Shown: positions 1 through 9,596, numbered from the stretch's first letter. The stretch is 64,000 bases of DNA from Streptomyces sp. SS1-1 (GCF_008973465.1 NZ_WBXN01000004.1:124001-188000); one strand, 5' to 3'. Made by a program: numbers and translations. The notes: generated by a model from the sequence alone, not told the origin.

Positions 1-226
1 CGTCGACGACATCGAGGCCGCCCGCGCCGAACTCCTCGCCAGGGGTGTCGAGATGAGCGAGATCTTCCACGACGCCAGCGGGGTGTTCCACCGCGGCACG
101 GAGGAAGGACGCGTGCGCGGCCCGGCCCCCGAGCGCGCCAGCTATGGATCGTTCGCCACCTTCACCGACCCGGACGGCAACGGATGGGCGCTCCAGGAGG
201 TCACGACCCGGCTCCCGGGCCGGTAG
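1..226 (+). CDS. VOC (glyoxalase/bleomycin-resistance fold) protein, C-terminal part
   Basis: Only the last 74 codons are present; the start lies left of the window. The open frame begins at base 2 and ends with TAG at 224-226. The C-terminal motif FTDPDGNGWALQEV is the typical last strand of the vicinal-oxygen-chelate fold, where the Glu is normally a metal ligand. Family members include glyoxalases, ring-cleavage dioxygenases and small antibiotic-binding proteins. The substrate cannot be inferred from this fragment. The next gene starts 90 bases downstream on the same strand, so co-transcription is possible but not shown. Confidence 0.8.
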   Translation, partial: VDDIEAARAELLARGVEMSEIFHDASGVFHRGTEEGRVRGPAPERASYGSFATFTDPDGNGWALQEVTTRLPGR

Positions 227-316
227 GGACGTATCCGGGCACCGGAACGCAGCCGCGACTCACTCGCCCCCGTCCGGCCCGCCCGGTCGGGGGCGACACA
301 CCTCTCGAGGACAGGA

Positions 317-1780
317 ATGAAGATGGACGAGGTATCCCGCGCCTACGACGTGGTGGTCGTCGGAGGCGGCCCGGTCGGCGAGAACGTGGCCGACCGCACC
401 CGCGCCGCGGGACTCAGCACCGTGATCGTGGAGCGCGAACTGCTGGGCGGTGAGTGCTCGTTCTGGGCGTGCGAACCGAGCAAGGCACTGCTGCGGCCGG
501 TGGTGGCCCGCGCCGACGCCCGCCGGGTGCCCGGCCTCGACGACGCCGTACGGGGGCCGCTGGATGTGGAGGCGGTCCTCGCGCACCGCGACAGGATGGC
601 CGCCCACTGGAAGGACGCGGACCAGGTCGACTGGCTCGACTCGGTCGGCGTCGACCTGATCCGCGGTCACGCCAGGCTCACCGGCCCCAAGCAGGTGTCG
701 GTCGTGACTCCGGACGGGCACACCGTCCGGCTTGCCGCGCGGCACGCGGTCGCCCTGTGCACCGGCACGGGCACCGCCCTGCCCCGCATACCGGGCATCG
801 ACACCGTACGCCCGTGGACCAACCGGGAGGCCACGGCCGCCGACCGGGTGCCCGGGCGGCTCGCCGTGGTGGGCGGTGGCGTGGTCGCCGTCGAACTGGC
901 CACGGCGTGGCAGGCGTTGGGTGCCCAGGTGACCCTGCTGGTCAGGGGCGAGGGGCTGCTGCGGACGATGGAACCGTTCGCCGCCGAACTCGTCGCGGAC
1001 GCGCTCCGCGAGGCCGGTGTGGACGTCCGCACCGGCACGGAGGTCACGTCCGTGAGGCGCGTGGGCGGCGCGGACGGGGACGTACGGCTGGCTCTCTCCG
1101 ACCGTGGAGAACTGGCCGCGGACGAGGTCCTGTTCGCCACCGGCCGGGCTCCGCGCACGGCGGACCTCGGCCTGGAGAACGTCGGCCTCACCCCGGGCTC
1201 CTGGCTCACGGTGGACGACACCTTCCTGGTCGACGGGGTCGACGGCGGCTGGCTCTACGGCGTCGGTGACGTCAACCGGCGCGCCCTGATGACGCACCAG
1301 GGCAAGTACCAGGCGAGGATCGCCGGCGCCGCCATCGGTGCGCGCGCGACGGGTACGCCGCTCGACACCACCAGGTGGGGCGCGCACACGGCCACGGCGG
1401 ATCATCTGGCCGTCCCCCAGGTCGTGTTCACCACTCCGGAGGTGGCCTCCGTCGGTCTCACCACGCACGAGGCACGGCGGACCGGTCGCCGCGTCGACGT
1501 GGTGGACTACGACCTCGCCCGCCTCGCGGGCGCGCAGCAGTACGCCGTCGGGTACCGAGGGCGAGCGCGCATGCTGGTCGACGCCGACCGTGGCACCGTG
1601 GCAGGGGTGACCTTCGCCGGGCCGGGCGTCGGGGAGCTGCTCCACTCGGCGACGATCGCCGTCGCGGGCGAGGTGCCCTTGGACCGGCTGTGGCACGCGG
1701 TCCCCGCCTTCCCGACCATCAGTGAGGTGTGGCTGCGGCTTCTGGAGACCTACCGGGACGACGTCGGCAGGCGCTTCTAG
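317..1780 (+). CDS. FAD/NAD(P)-dependent disulfide-oxidoreductase-family flavoprotein
   Basis: The 487-residue protein has the full length of the dihydrolipoamide dehydrogenase/mercuric reductase family. An N-terminal FAD-binding GGGPVG loop lies at about 16-21 and a second dinucleotide-binding GGGVVAVE loop near 195. Late motifs are YGVGDVN (FAD) and a C-terminal dimerisation region ending with FPTISE. The redox site is a Cys-X4-Cys pair (C47, C52), but the surrounding residues (GGECSFWACEPSK) differ from the usual GGTCLNVGCIPSK. The protein belongs to the uncharacterised pyridine-nucleotide-disulfide branch rather than to true lipoamide dehydrogenase. The ATG at 317 was chosen because GAGGACAGGA lies just upstream; a second in-frame ATG is at 323. 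Its stop overlaps the convergent MFS gene. The substrate is unknown; cytosolic thiol or metal reduction is an inference. Confidence 0.85.
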   Translation: MKMDEVSRAYDVVVVGGGPVGENVADRTRAAGLSTVIVERELLGGECSFWACEPSKALLRPVVARADARRVPGLDDAVRGPLDVEAVLAHRDRMAAHWKDADQVDWLDSVGVDLIRGHARLTGPKQVSVVTPDGHTVRLAARHAVALCTGTGTALPRIPGIDTVRPWTNREATAADRVPGRLAVVGGGVVAVELATAWQALGAQVTLLVRGEGLLRTMEPFAAELVADALREAGVDVRTGTEVTSVRRVGGADGDVRLALSDRGELAADEVLFATGRAPRTADLGLENVGLTPGSWLTVDDTFLVDGVDGGWLYGVGDVNRRALMTHQGKYQARIAGAAIGARATGTPLDTTRWGAHTATADHLAVPQVVFTTPEVASVGLTTHEARRTGRRVDVVDYDLARLAGAQQYAVGYRGRARMLVDADRGTVAGVTFAGPGVGELLHSATIAVAGEVPLDRLWHAVPAFPTISEVWLRLLETYRDDVGRRF

Positions 1781-3117
1781 CGGGCTGTCCGGTCGGGGGG
1801 ACGGCCGCCGGCGACCGCCCGAGGTTCGTGCGGTTCCGGCATGGTGTGCGGGAATCCGGCGCGCAGGAGGAAGGCGGTGAGCACGGCGGCCAGCACGACG
1901 GCGGCCGCCAGGAGCAGGGCCTGGTGGTAGCCGTGGCGCAGAAGGGGCGTCGCGGCCAGCGGGCCGAGGATCTGGCCGACCGAGTATCCGGCGGTCAGCA
2001 GGGCCACGGCACGCGGGAAGCGCAGGTGCGCGCCGGTTCCCAGGACAAGGGTGCTCACGCCGATGAACGTGGATCCGAACAGCACCGCGGAGAGCAGTGC
2101 GGCCGCCACTCCCCCGACCAGCGCGGGCAGGGCGATGCCGACGGCCTGCACGGCGAGCGCGGCCAGCAGCAGGTCCGGCCGGGTCCACCGGCGTCCGAGG
2201 CCGGCCCACAGCGCGGCGGACGGGATCGCCGCCAGGCCCACCAGCACCCAGGCTCCGCTGCCGAGCCATCCGGGTGACGTCTGGTCGATCGCCGCCACCA
2301 GGAAGGTCCCGGCGATGATGTAGCCGACGCCCTCGAGCGTGTAGGACACGAACAGCGCGCCGAACCAGCGGTGGGTCCGCGGTGCCTGGGGAACGGCCCC
2401 CGGCGTCGGCGTCACGGCCCGTGGGAGCGCCGGTTCCGGTCGGAGGCCCCAGGCGGCGAGTGTGAGGGGGACGGCCAGCGCCGCCGAGGCCCACCAGGCC
2501 GTCTGCCAGGTCCCGACCGTGCGCAGGACGAGGACGAGCAGGCCGGACAGCGCGATGCCGGCCCCCACACCGCCGAACGCCCAGCCGGGCAGATGCGCCG
2601 GATGGTCGCGCAGGTGGCTGAGCAGGGAGCCGGCGGCGATGACGAAGATCATCGCGCTGAAGGCGCCCGCGCCCAGGCGCAGGAGCAGCCAGATGAGGGT
2701 GCTGTGCGTCAGCGCCATCCCGGCCAGGGAGGCGACCAGCGCCACGAGGCACACACGCAGGACGACGGAGGAGCGGACGAGTCGCGGGGCGAGGCTGCCC
2801 GCCAGCGCGCCGGCCAAGTAGCCCCCGTAGTTGGCGGTCGCGAGGTGTGCTCCCGCGCCCGCCGTCAGTCCGGCCCGGGCGTGCATCAGCGGCAGGATCG
2901 GGGTGTAGACGAACCGGCCGACGCCCATCCCGGCCGCGAGCGCGGCGGCGGACTGGAGGACGTGCACCCACGGTGCGCGTGGAACGCCTCCCGCCTCATG
3001 GTGCGTAGGACCGGTGGTGGGCAGAGGCCCGAGCGCCGGGTCGGAGCCGACGCCACGAGCCACCGCCTGAAAGTTGCGCGCACTTCCCATGCGGACAGAG
3101 TCGCCCGCCCTGGGCAC
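1777..3117 (-). CDS. YbfB/YjiJ-type MFS transporter
   Basis: This is a predicted twelve-helix major facilitator. The first helix carries GMGVGRFVYTPILPLM, the hallmark of the YbfB/YjiJ group, followed by alternating hydrophobic segments through residue ~430. Family members are proton-driven exporters of small molecules; the cargo is unknown. The start is uncertain: GTG at 3117 and ATG at 3090 are both in frame, neither has a well-spaced ribosome site, and the first ~45 residues look non-conserved, so the true start may be further in. The stop codon overlaps that of the convergent flavoprotein gene by four bases, so transcription from the two sides collides there. Confidence 0.8.
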   Translation of the reverse strand: MPRAGDSVRMGSARNFQAVARGVGSDPALGPLPTTGPTHHEAGGVPRAPWVHVLQSAAALAAGMGVGRFVYTPILPLMHARAGLTAGAGAHLATANYGGYLAGALAGSLAPRLVRSSVVLRVCLVALVASLAGMALTHSTLIWLLLRLGAGAFSAMIFVIAAGSLLSHLRDHPAHLPGWAFGGVGAGIALSGLLVLVLRTVGTWQTAWWASAALAVPLTLAAWGLRPEPALPRAVTPTPGAVPQAPRTHRWFGALFVSYTLEGVGYIIAGTFLVAAIDQTSPGWLGSGAWVLVGLAAIPSAALWAGLGRRWTRPDLLLAALAVQAVGIALPALVGGVAAALLSAVLFGSTFIGVSTLVLGTGAHLRFPRAVALLTAGYSVGQILGPLAATPLLRHGYHQALLLAAAVVLAAVLTAFLLRAGFPHTMPEPHEPRAVAGGRPPDRTAR

Positions 3118-3228
3118 GCGGATCCAGGACTGATTTCCTCCCTGCTGGGAGCCGTGTCCTCTCGTGCGAGCGTGGATACGCAGCGAGCCGCCCGTCCCGA
3201 GTGGGGGCGAGCGGCGTCCGATCAGCCG

Positions 3229-3774
3229 TCAGACCGTCTGGTTGCGCCGCCGGGCCCGGTACGCGGCGGCCTTGACCCTGTTGCCGCACGTCTCCATGGC
3301 GCACCATTCGCGTCGGCGGCCGCGCGAGCGGTCGAGGTAGGTCTGGGTGCACTCGGGGCGGGAGCACTCCCTCAGAAGGTCGGCCTCCGCCCCGCCCAGG
3401 ATCTCCACCGCCTCGCGGGCGAGGGACGCGAGGCCCTGGGAGACCGAGCCCGTCCGGGCGGTGCCGTTCTCGCCGAGCCGCACCTGCACGGGCAGCCCGG
3501 ACGCGCGCTGGTTCACCTCGGCGAGCGCGTCGGCGGGCAGGGGTTCCTTCGCGAGGGCGGCCGCCGTCACCGAGTAGAGGGCTTCCCGCAGGCTCACGGC
3601 TGCGGCGAGTCCGGTGTGATCGGCTCCTGGAGCGGCGTCCATCATCCCGGACTCGACGAACCAGGCGTCGAGCGCTTGCGGGGAGGCCAGCATCTCCGTC
3701 GGTTCCGCGTTGCGTCGCGCGCGCAGCGTTCCGACGAAGTCGAGGAAGGGCGTCCCACAGGGAAAGGCATGCAC
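3229..3774 (-). CDS. CGNR zinc-finger / ABATE-domain transcriptional regulator
   Basis: This is a 181-residue protein. The N-terminus begins directly with the ABATE-type sequence (FLDFVGTLRARR), so the start is likely right. The C-terminus carries four cysteines in the order C-x4-C...C-x4-CGNR (about 135-168), followed by a basic AAAYRARRR tail: the CGNR zinc finger thought to bind DNA. Family members are stress-linked regulators in actinomycetes. The start is GTG at 3774. No ribosome site is seen; instead a TAAAGT hexamer ends six bases before the GTG, which suggests a leaderless transcript. It probably acts on neighbouring genes; its targets are unknown. Confidence 0.8.
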   Translation of the reverse strand: MHAFPCGTPFLDFVGTLRARRNAEPTEMLASPQALDAWFVESGMMDAAPGADHTGLAAAVSLREALYSVTAAALAKEPLPADALAEVNQRASGLPVQVRLGENGTARTGSVSQGLASLAREAVEILGGAEADLLRECSRPECTQTYLDRSRGRRREWCAMETCGNRVKAAAYRARRRNQTV

Positions 3775-3780
3775 GTCACC

Positions 3781-3786
3781 ACTTTA
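3781..3786 (-). promoter_or_regulatory. Candidate -10 box of a leaderless promoter
   Basis: TAAAGT, read on the minus strand, fits the actinobacterial -10 consensus TANNNT. Exactly six bases separate it from the GTG start of the CGNR regulator, placing the expected transcription start on the first base of the coding region. Confidence 0.4.
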
Positions 3787-3843
3787 ACCGGTGAGTGACG
3801 GGGTGCGCAAAGACCCCTCCCGCGCACCCCGCCGTTCGGGCCG

Positions 3844-4491
3844 TCAGGCGGCGGCCGTGTCCGTCCACGCCTCCTCCAGTGCCCGCGTGAACGTCTCGGG
3901 CGACTGGACGCCGCTCATGCCGTAGCGCCGGTCCAGGACGAAGAACGGGACGGCGTTCGCGCCCAGTTCGGCGGCAAGCCGTTGGTCGGAGCGCACGTCG
4001 TCGGCGTAGGCGTCCGGGGCGTCGAGCACCTCGCGCACCTCCGCCTCGGCCAGTCCCGCTTCGACCGCCAGGCGCACCAGGGTCTCGCGGTCGTAGATCG
4101 AGGCCTCCTCCGCGAAGTTCACCCGGAAGGCGAGATCCAGGAACCCGCCCTGCAGTCCGCGCGTGGCGGCGAAGTGCGAGAGGCGGTGCACGTCGAAGGT
4201 GTTCCCGAAGACACGTCCGCCGATACGGAACTCCAGCCCCACGGCGTTCGCCATGGCCGCGGCCTGTTCCTCCCGCGCGACCTGCTGCTCCCGGGTCCGG
4301 CCGTACTGCGCCGCGACGGCGTCGATGATCGGGACCGTCCCGTTCTCGGCCTGCGGGTTGAGCTCGAAGGAACGGTGGACGACCTCCACCCGGTCGCGGT
4401 GGGCGAACGCGGCCAGTCCCTTCTTGAAGTGCTCCCTGCCGACGTAGCACCACGGGCAGGCCACGTCGGTCCACATCTCGACACGCATCAT
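3844..4491 (-). CDS. DsbA-family (FrnE-type) thiol-disulfide oxidoreductase
   Basis: The 215-residue thioredoxin-fold protein has a CPWC active site at residues 12-15 and the family signature REHFKKGLAAF just after it. A cis-Pro region (NAVPFFVLDRRYGMSGVQ) lies near the C-terminus. There is no signal peptide, so it acts in the cytosol like other FrnE proteins, which work as oxidoreductases or 2-hydroxychromene-carboxylate-isomerase-like enzymes in polyketide pathways and stress responses. Two adjacent ATGs (4491 and 4488) follow GGAGAG; 4491 is given. A dyad resembling the TetR boxes elsewhere in this window lies 110 bases upstream, so repressor control is plausible. The natural substrate is unknown. 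Confidence 0.85.
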   Translation of the reverse strand: MMRVEMWTDVACPWCYVGREHFKKGLAAFAHRDRVEVVHRSFELNPQAENGTVPIIDAVAAQYGRTREQQVAREEQAAAMANAVGLEFRIGGRVFGNTFDVHRLSHFAATRGLQGGFLDLAFRVNFAEEASIYDRETLVRLAVEAGLAEAEVREVLDAPDAYADDVRSDQRLAAELGANAVPFFVLDRRYGMSGVQSPETFTRALEEAWTDTAAA

Positions 4492-4600
4492 CTGATCTCT
4501 CCATCGCATGGCACGGGGGGGGCGGGCCTGTCGGCCGACACCGAACGGCGAACGGCGCACGCCCTCATCAGCGGGGCTCACCGGCGCCACCTCCGAGAAT

Positions 4601-4616
4601 AGACGACCGACCGTCT
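4601..4616. promoter_or_regulatory. Candidate TetR-family operator upstream of the FrnE-type gene
   Basis: AGACGACCGACCGTCT is an inverted repeat (AGACG / CGTCT, six-base spacer). It lines up with the AGACGACCGG boxes near 26.4 and 27.3 kb and even more closely with the reverse complement of the box overlapping the tetR promoter at 17427-17442. It sits between the protease stop and the FrnE-type start. Confidence 0.5.
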
Positions 4617-4632
4617 TTCACAAAGTGCCTGC

Positions 4633-7600
4633 TCACTCGGTGCCCCGGTGGAGGTAGGCGCGGTTCACGGTCTGCCGCACCTTGTTCCCCCGGTCGTCGC
4701 TCGCGGTGACCCTCAGCGTGACGTAGGCGTCCCCGTGCGGACGGGCCGGCCGCTCCACCACGGCGGTGAACCGGCTGTCGCCCTGCCGTGCGGTGCGCGC
4801 GGTGCTCCAGGTGCGCCCGTCGTCGTAGGACGTCTCCACCTTCAGCGTGACGCCGCGCGGGGCGGCCATGCCGTCCTGCATACGGACGCTCAGCCCGACG
4901 CGGTGCGTGCGGGAGCGGCCCACCGCGTTCCGGGCGTCGACCGGCACGTCGTAGTCGAGCTGGAGCAACGGCAGGAGAGCGGGCTTCGCGGCGGCGCCGG
5001 AGCGGAAGGTCCACGACGTGTCGGTGCTCGTCGCGAAGCGCCACTGGTCCGAGGCGCGCTTCGTCGTCAGGTCCAGCCGGTAGGTGGCCTCACCCGTGGG
5101 GACCTCGAAGTCGCCCCAGGCGCCGTCCTCCGAGCGCGTCAGCAGCTGTCCGTCGCGGTACAGCAGGGCTGTCGCGGTGTCGCCGTCGGCGTCGCCGAAA
5201 CCGCCGTGCTCGGCGAAGGACCAGTGGCTGGTGCCGTCGTTGAATTCCGGCACGTAGACGGACAGGGCGTTGCCCGTGCGCAGCGACGGCTGCCGGCCCC
5301 CGCGGGGGATGGAGGGGCGGACCACCGCTCCGAACCACTGCTCCGAGGTGTGCCGGCCAGGCCGGTACGTGTGCGGGTCGTCGTGCATGCCGCCCTGCAG
5401 CGGATGGTCGGTGGCCTCGACGACCTTGTACTGCACGGCGTGCTGCCACTGCGTGCCCTCATCGGCGCTCACGTACTCGACGCGCTCCTGTCCCACCGGC
5501 ACGAAACGGGTCCACTGACCCCAGGCGGTGGTCTGGTGGGGCCGCCACGCGAAGCGCTGCTCGCTCGCCCACGCGGAGGCACCGGTGCGGTGGTAGGTGG
5601 CGCGGACCACGGCCATGTCGCGTTCGGAGACGGTGTACTGGGGGTTTCTGGGGATCGCGTTCCTCCAGACGCCCATCACGTCGTACATGTACGGGCTGCG
5701 CGCGGTGCCGGTGAAGGTCACCGTGGTGCTGCGCGCGGCCATGCGCTGGAGCAGGGTGGCGCCGTCGGTCGAGGAGGCCCGCACGAAGGGGAGGGCCATC
5801 CGCTCCCCGGTCGGCCGCCACTGGGTCCACACCGGGAACCGGTCGGGCAGCACCAGCAGCACGGCCTCGGCACCGGCGGCCGCGGCGGCCCGGGCGAGCG
5901 CCGCGTTGTCGTAGCCGCTGGATTCGTCGTCCCGCAGCACGGCCAGCTTGCCCCGCGTGCCGTGGAAGCGCGGTGCCTGGGCGGTGCCGGCGTCCACGGC
6001 GGTCAGCCGTTCGCCCCGGTCGCCGAAGACGGGTGAGAGTTCCTCGTAGTAGGGCCGGAAGTCGGCGGTGCTGCCCGAGGTCTTGGCCCGCAGCTGCGGG
6101 GCGGCCATCTGGGTGCGTACGGAGAACTCGAAGGAGCCGTCGGTGACCGGGGCGGTGGCGTTGGTGTAGAAGCGGTCCCCGCCGAAGACGGCGGTGGTCT
6201 GGAAGAGGTCCTTGCCGTCGATCCTGCGGTAGTAGGTCGGGCACAGGACGCCGTAGCGCTCGGCGGGCCGGGGGGTGCGGAACCGCACCTCGGTCGCCTC
6301 GGCGGCGTTCAGCGTGACCGTCGTGTCCTTGGTGACCTTCACCTCCGGGGCGACGACGTTGCCGATCTCGGAGGCGCCGTCCGCCGCGTAGTCCGTGAAC
6401 TGGCTGCTGACGTAGTACGTCCCCTCCTCCACGAGGGCGGTCCCGGCCTCCCGGTCGGTGTACTCCACGAACCCGTCCGCGCCGAAGATGGTCCCCAGCC
6501 AGCCGGGGACGACCTGGCCGGTGCGGTCGCGGTAGACCACCTTCAGCTGGTGCGCGGGGGCGTGCACCCGGAGGGAGACCGTCGTGTGGACGGTGACGGT
6601 GCCGTCCGCCGATGTGGCGGTCAGATACCCGTAGTAGTGACCCCTGGTGGCCCCGTGCGGGTCGGTGCGCAGGGGCACCTCGGTCGTGGCGCCGGGGGCG
6701 ATGCGGACCGTGGTGGCGCCGACGCCCACCACCCCGTCGGCCAGGGGACGCCCGGTGTCGGTGGCCAGTTTCAGGTCGAGCGACAGCGTGACGGGGTGGT
6801 CACCGGTGTTGGTGTAGCGGACGGTGGCCTGCCGCCGGCCCTGGCCGCCGCCCACGGACAGCGGGGCGAGGGCCAGGGACCCGGTGGCGGTGACGGGGCC
6901 CAGGGCCGCGGCCAGGTCGATGCGACCCGCTCCCTGCGCCGTCACCTCCGTGCCGGGGACCGTGTGGGCGGTGCTGGTCAGCGCGTCCTTCAACTGCCGC
7001 GCCGACCAGTCGGGGTGACGCTGGGCCAGCAGTGCGGCGGCACCGGCGACGTGCGGGGTGGCCATGGAGGTGCCGGACAGGGAGACATGGTGGCTGTCGA
7101 CGGGGTCGCCCAGAGTGGTGCCCGCCGCGCGGGCGGCGACGATGCCGACACCCGGTGCGGTCACGTCGGGTTTCACGGCCCCGTCGCCGTAGCGCGGTCC
7201 GCGGCTGGAGAAGGACGCGAGGGAGTCGTCCCGGTCGACGGCGCCTACGGTCAGCGCGGCGTCGGCCGCGCCCGGTGTGCCGAGCGTCGACTGGCCCGGC
7301 CCCGCGTTGCCCGCGGCGACGACGAAGAGCGTGCCCGAAGAGGCGGTCAGGGCGTCGAGGGCCTGGCTCATCGGGTCGGTGCCGTCGGCGTAGCCGTCCG
7401 CTCCGAGGCTCATGTTGACGACCTTGGCGTGGGAGGCGACCGCCCACTCCATGCCGTCGATGATGCCGGACTCCGAGCCGTAGCCGTTGTCGTCGAGCAC
7501 CTTGCCGATCAGCAGTTCCGCCTTCGGCGCGACGCCCTGCCGGGTGCCGCCGGACGCGGCGCCGCTTCCGCCCACGATGGAGGCGACGTGGGTGCCGTGC

Positions 7601-8463
7601 CCGAAGTGGTCGTCCGTGTTGCCGCTGCCGGAGAAGTCCTTCGCCGACTCGATCCGGCCGGCCAGGTCGGGGTGGTGGGCGTCGGCTCCCGTGTCCAACA
7701 CGGCCACCTTGACGCCCTGGCCCTCGTAGCCGGCCTTCCAGGCCGTGGGTGCGCCGATCTGGGCCGTGCTGCGGTCGAGGGCGGCCTTCACCTTGCCGTC
7801 CAGGAGGATGCGCGGGGTCGTCGCCGTCCGGGCGGTGTCCGGCTTCTTGCCGGAGGTGAGGGTCTTCCAGAAGGTGCCGAGGTCCTTGCCGGCGACCACG
7901 GCCGACCGGGCGTCGATGCTCGTCAGGTCGCGGGACGGCGTGCTCGCCTTGTTCAGCGCGACCAGCCGGTCGGCGGTCGCCGCCGCCGACCGGGCGGCTT
8001 GCGCGTCGGTCCGGGCTCCGTCGCGCGGCGGCACCGGCCGGGAGGCGACGATCAGGGGCAGGCCAGGGCTGTGGGCCTCGTCGAAACCGTCCGCCACGAG
8101 AGCCGAGACGTCGAACAGCCGCCGGTCGACGGCACCGGCCGACACCAACTGCTCGGCGTCGGACGGCACCACGCTCACCGTTCCGCCGTCGCCCTCCCGC
8201 GTCTGGAAGGCGATGTGTTCACGCCCCGGGGCGGGCTGTACGGCCACGGCGTGCCGGCCGCCGGGGAAGGAGGTCAGGGTCACCCGGTCCCCCGTGACCA
8301 GTCGTACCGTGGCCGTGTGTGTTCCAGGCCGGTCGGCGGCGGGGACGGCGGCGCTCGGCTCGGTCGTCGGCGCCGCGAAGGCCGCGGGCGTCGCTCCGGC
8401 GATCAACGCCAGTCCTGTCGATATCGCCGCCGTCATGCGGGTTCTCAGCATTCCTCGGAACAC
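4633..8463 (-). CDS. Secreted S8 (subtilisin-like) serine protease, large multidomain
   Basis: The 1276-residue preproprotein has an N-terminal signal peptide (basic RTRM, hydrophobic core, AFAAP cleavage region near residue 31) and a propeptide to about 220. The S8 catalytic domain carries the full triad: Asp257 (AVLDTGAD), His289 (GHGTHVAS) and Ser466 (GTSMATPHV), with oxyanion Asn386 (AAGNAG). About 750 further residues of beta-rich sequence follow, probably including a PA-like insertion near 840-900. Length and layout match the large extracellular streptomycete proteases that degrade environmental protein. GTG at 8463 is the longest start; ATG at 8451 has a better-spaced AAAGG and may be the true one. 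The 238 bases upstream hold its promoter and no other gene that I can see. Confidence 0.9.
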   Translation of the reverse strand: MFRGMLRTRMTAAISTGLALIAGATPAAFAAPTTEPSAAVPAADRPGTHTATVRLVTGDRVTLTSFPGGRHAVAVQPAPGREHIAFQTREGDGGTVSVVPSDAEQLVSAGAVDRRLFDVSALVADGFDEAHSPGLPLIVASRPVPPRDGARTDAQAARSAAATADRLVALNKASTPSRDLTSIDARSAVVAGKDLGTFWKTLTSGKKPDTARTATTPRILLDGKVKAALDRSTAQIGAPTAWKAGYEGQGVKVAVLDTGADAHHPDLAGRIESAKDFSGSGNTDDHFGHGTHVASIVGGSGAASGGTRQGVAPKAELLIGKVLDDNGYGSESGIIDGMEWAVASHAKVVNMSLGADGYADGTDPMSQALDALTASSGTLFVVAAGNAGPGQSTLGTPGAADAALTVGAVDRDDSLASFSSRGPRYGDGAVKPDVTAPGVGIVAARAAGTTLGDPVDSHHVSLSGTSMATPHVAGAAALLAQRHPDWSARQLKDALTSTAHTVPGTEVTAQGAGRIDLAAALGPVTATGSLALAPLSVGGGQGRRQATVRYTNTGDHPVTLSLDLKLATDTGRPLADGVVGVGATTVRIAPGATTEVPLRTDPHGATRGHYYGYLTATSADGTVTVHTTVSLRVHAPAHQLKVVYRDRTGQVVPGWLGTIFGADGFVEYTDREAGTALVEEGTYYVSSQFTDYAADGASEIGNVVAPEVKVTKDTTVTLNAAEATEVRFRTPRPAERYGVLCPTYYRRIDGKDLFQTTAVFGGDRFYTNATAPVTDGSFEFSVRTQMAAPQLRAKTSGSTADFRPYYEELSPVFGDRGERLTAVDAGTAQAPRFHGTRGKLAVLRDDESSGYDNAALARAAAAAGAEAVLLVLPDRFPVWTQWRPTGERMALPFVRASSTDGATLLQRMAARSTTVTFTGTARSPYMYDVMGVWRNAIPRNPQYTVSERDMAVVRATYHRTGASAWASEQRFAWRPHQTTAWGQWTRFVPVGQERVEYVSADEGTQWQHAVQYKVVEATDHPLQGGMHDDPHTYRPGRHTSEQWFGAVVRPSIPRGGRQPSLRTGNALSVYVPEFNDGTSHWSFAEHGGFGDADGDTATALLYRDGQLLTRSEDGAWGDFEVPTGEATYRLDLTTKRASDQWRFATSTDTSWTFRSGAAAKPALLPLLQLDYDVPVDARNAVGRSRTHRVGLSVRMQDGMAAPRGVTLKVETSYDDGRTWSTARTARQGDSRFTAVVERPARPHGDAYVTLRVTASDDRGNKVRQTVNRAYLHRGTE

Positions 8464-8701
8464 CTTTCGCGCACAGCACAGTGAAGCCCCGGAAGGCCAT
8501 CAGGAATCGGAAATGGAACTGACGGATACTTCGCACGTCAAGTTTCCCGGAAACGTACACCACGCCGAAACGACCTACAAGGCGGACTATCTGACGCCAT
8601 CTCAGATACCGGGGTCACTGGGGGAACGACAGACGGCCGCCGCCCGCAGCGGGGCGACGACCGTCTTCGTCAGTCGGAATCGTCGTACGACGAGCCGCTG
8701 T

Positions 8702-9520
8702 TCACTCGGCCAGACGGCGGCCCAGGTCGAGTTCCACACCGTCGGGGCGCTGAAGGCCCCGCTCGAACAGCGAGCGGACGCGATGGGCGTTCTCGGGGCG
8801 GCCGGAGGTCTGGAAGAAGGCCTGAAGGCTGGCGCCGTAGGACTCGGGCGTCGGCAGGGACTCGACGTCCACCAGGGACTTGGTCCGGGCGACGGCGACC
8901 TTGTCGAAGCCCGCGATGCGCCTGGCGAAGCCGTCGACGAACGCCTCCAGTTCCCCCTCGGGCACCACACGGTTCACATAGCCGTACGCCGCGGCGAGGT
9001 CGGCGGGGAAGTCGTCGCCGCCCAGCAGGATCTCCAGGGCGCGCCCACGGCCCAGCAGTCGGGGGAGCCTGCCGGTGGGGTTGCCGCCCGGGACCGACCC
9101 GACGCCGACCTCGAACTGTCCCAGGACGGCGCCCGGCCCGGCGAAACGGATGTCCGTCGCCAGGGCGAACTCGCTCCCGGCGCCGCGGGCCCGGCCGTTG
9201 ATCTCGGTGATGGTGGCGGCGGGGACCTTGGCCAGCCGGTACAGGTTGTCCGCGAACGGGTGGAGTCCGGAGGGGGCGGGCTTCATGGCGGCGACCCTGG
9301 ACCGGTCGGACCGCATGTCCCAATGGGCCATGAAGAAGGAGGGGTTGGCGCTGCGGAAGACGACGGCCGTCAGGTCGGGCGCCTCCTCGATGCGGGTGAT
9401 CAGCGCGGCGAGCTGCTCGATGGTGTCCGGGTCGATCAAGTTGATCTCGCCGTTGGAGAAGGTCACCCGCCAGTACGAAGGGCTGATCTCTTCGACGGCG
9501 AACTGTTCGGGGGAAGGCAT
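8702..9520 (-). CDS. Enoyl-CoA hydratase/isomerase (crotonase) family protein
   Basis: The 272-residue protein has the crotonase core: an oxyanion-hole helix region (INGRARGAGSEFALATDIRFA) followed by GQFEVGVGSVPGG and RLPRLLGRGRALEILL. The two glutamates usually used for hydration (in SEFALA and QFEVG) are both present, so activity is plausible. Enzymes of this fold hydrate, isomerise or cleave acyl-CoA thioesters. ATG at 9520 follows GAGGAGA at a slightly long spacing of about ten bases. It is the last of four same-strand genes after a cysteine hydrolase, an aldehyde dehydrogenase and a lipocalin-like protein, suggesting a small catabolic operon. The substrate is unknown. Confidence 0.85.
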   Translation of the reverse strand: MPSPEQFAVEEISPSYWRVTFSNGEINLIDPDTIEQLAALITRIEEAPDLTAVVFRSANPSFFMAHWDMRSDRSRVAAMKPAPSGLHPFADNLYRLAKVPAATITEINGRARGAGSEFALATDIRFAGPGAVLGQFEVGVGSVPGGNPTGRLPRLLGRGRALEILLGGDDFPADLAAAYGYVNRVVPEGELEAFVDGFARRIAGFDKVAVARTKSLVDVESLPTPESYGASLQAFFQTSGRPENAHRVRSLFERGLQRPDGVELDLGRRLAE

Positions 9521-9596
9521 GGGAGTCTGTCTCCTCGTGTGGCGCGGGCCGACGGCACGCGTTGGTCGACTTCGGAAAAGGTCGGCGCCGGGCTGG

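Noticed and set aside
260-2971. Long minus-strand open frame of about 900 codons
   Set aside because: It is Arg/Gly/Pro-rich with no family motifs and runs across the real flavoprotein and MFS genes; such antisense frames are common in high-GC DNA.
6550-8484. Plus-strand frame opposite the protease
   Set aside because: It is a composition-driven shadow of the S8 protease gene, rich in Gly/Arg/Val with no motifs.
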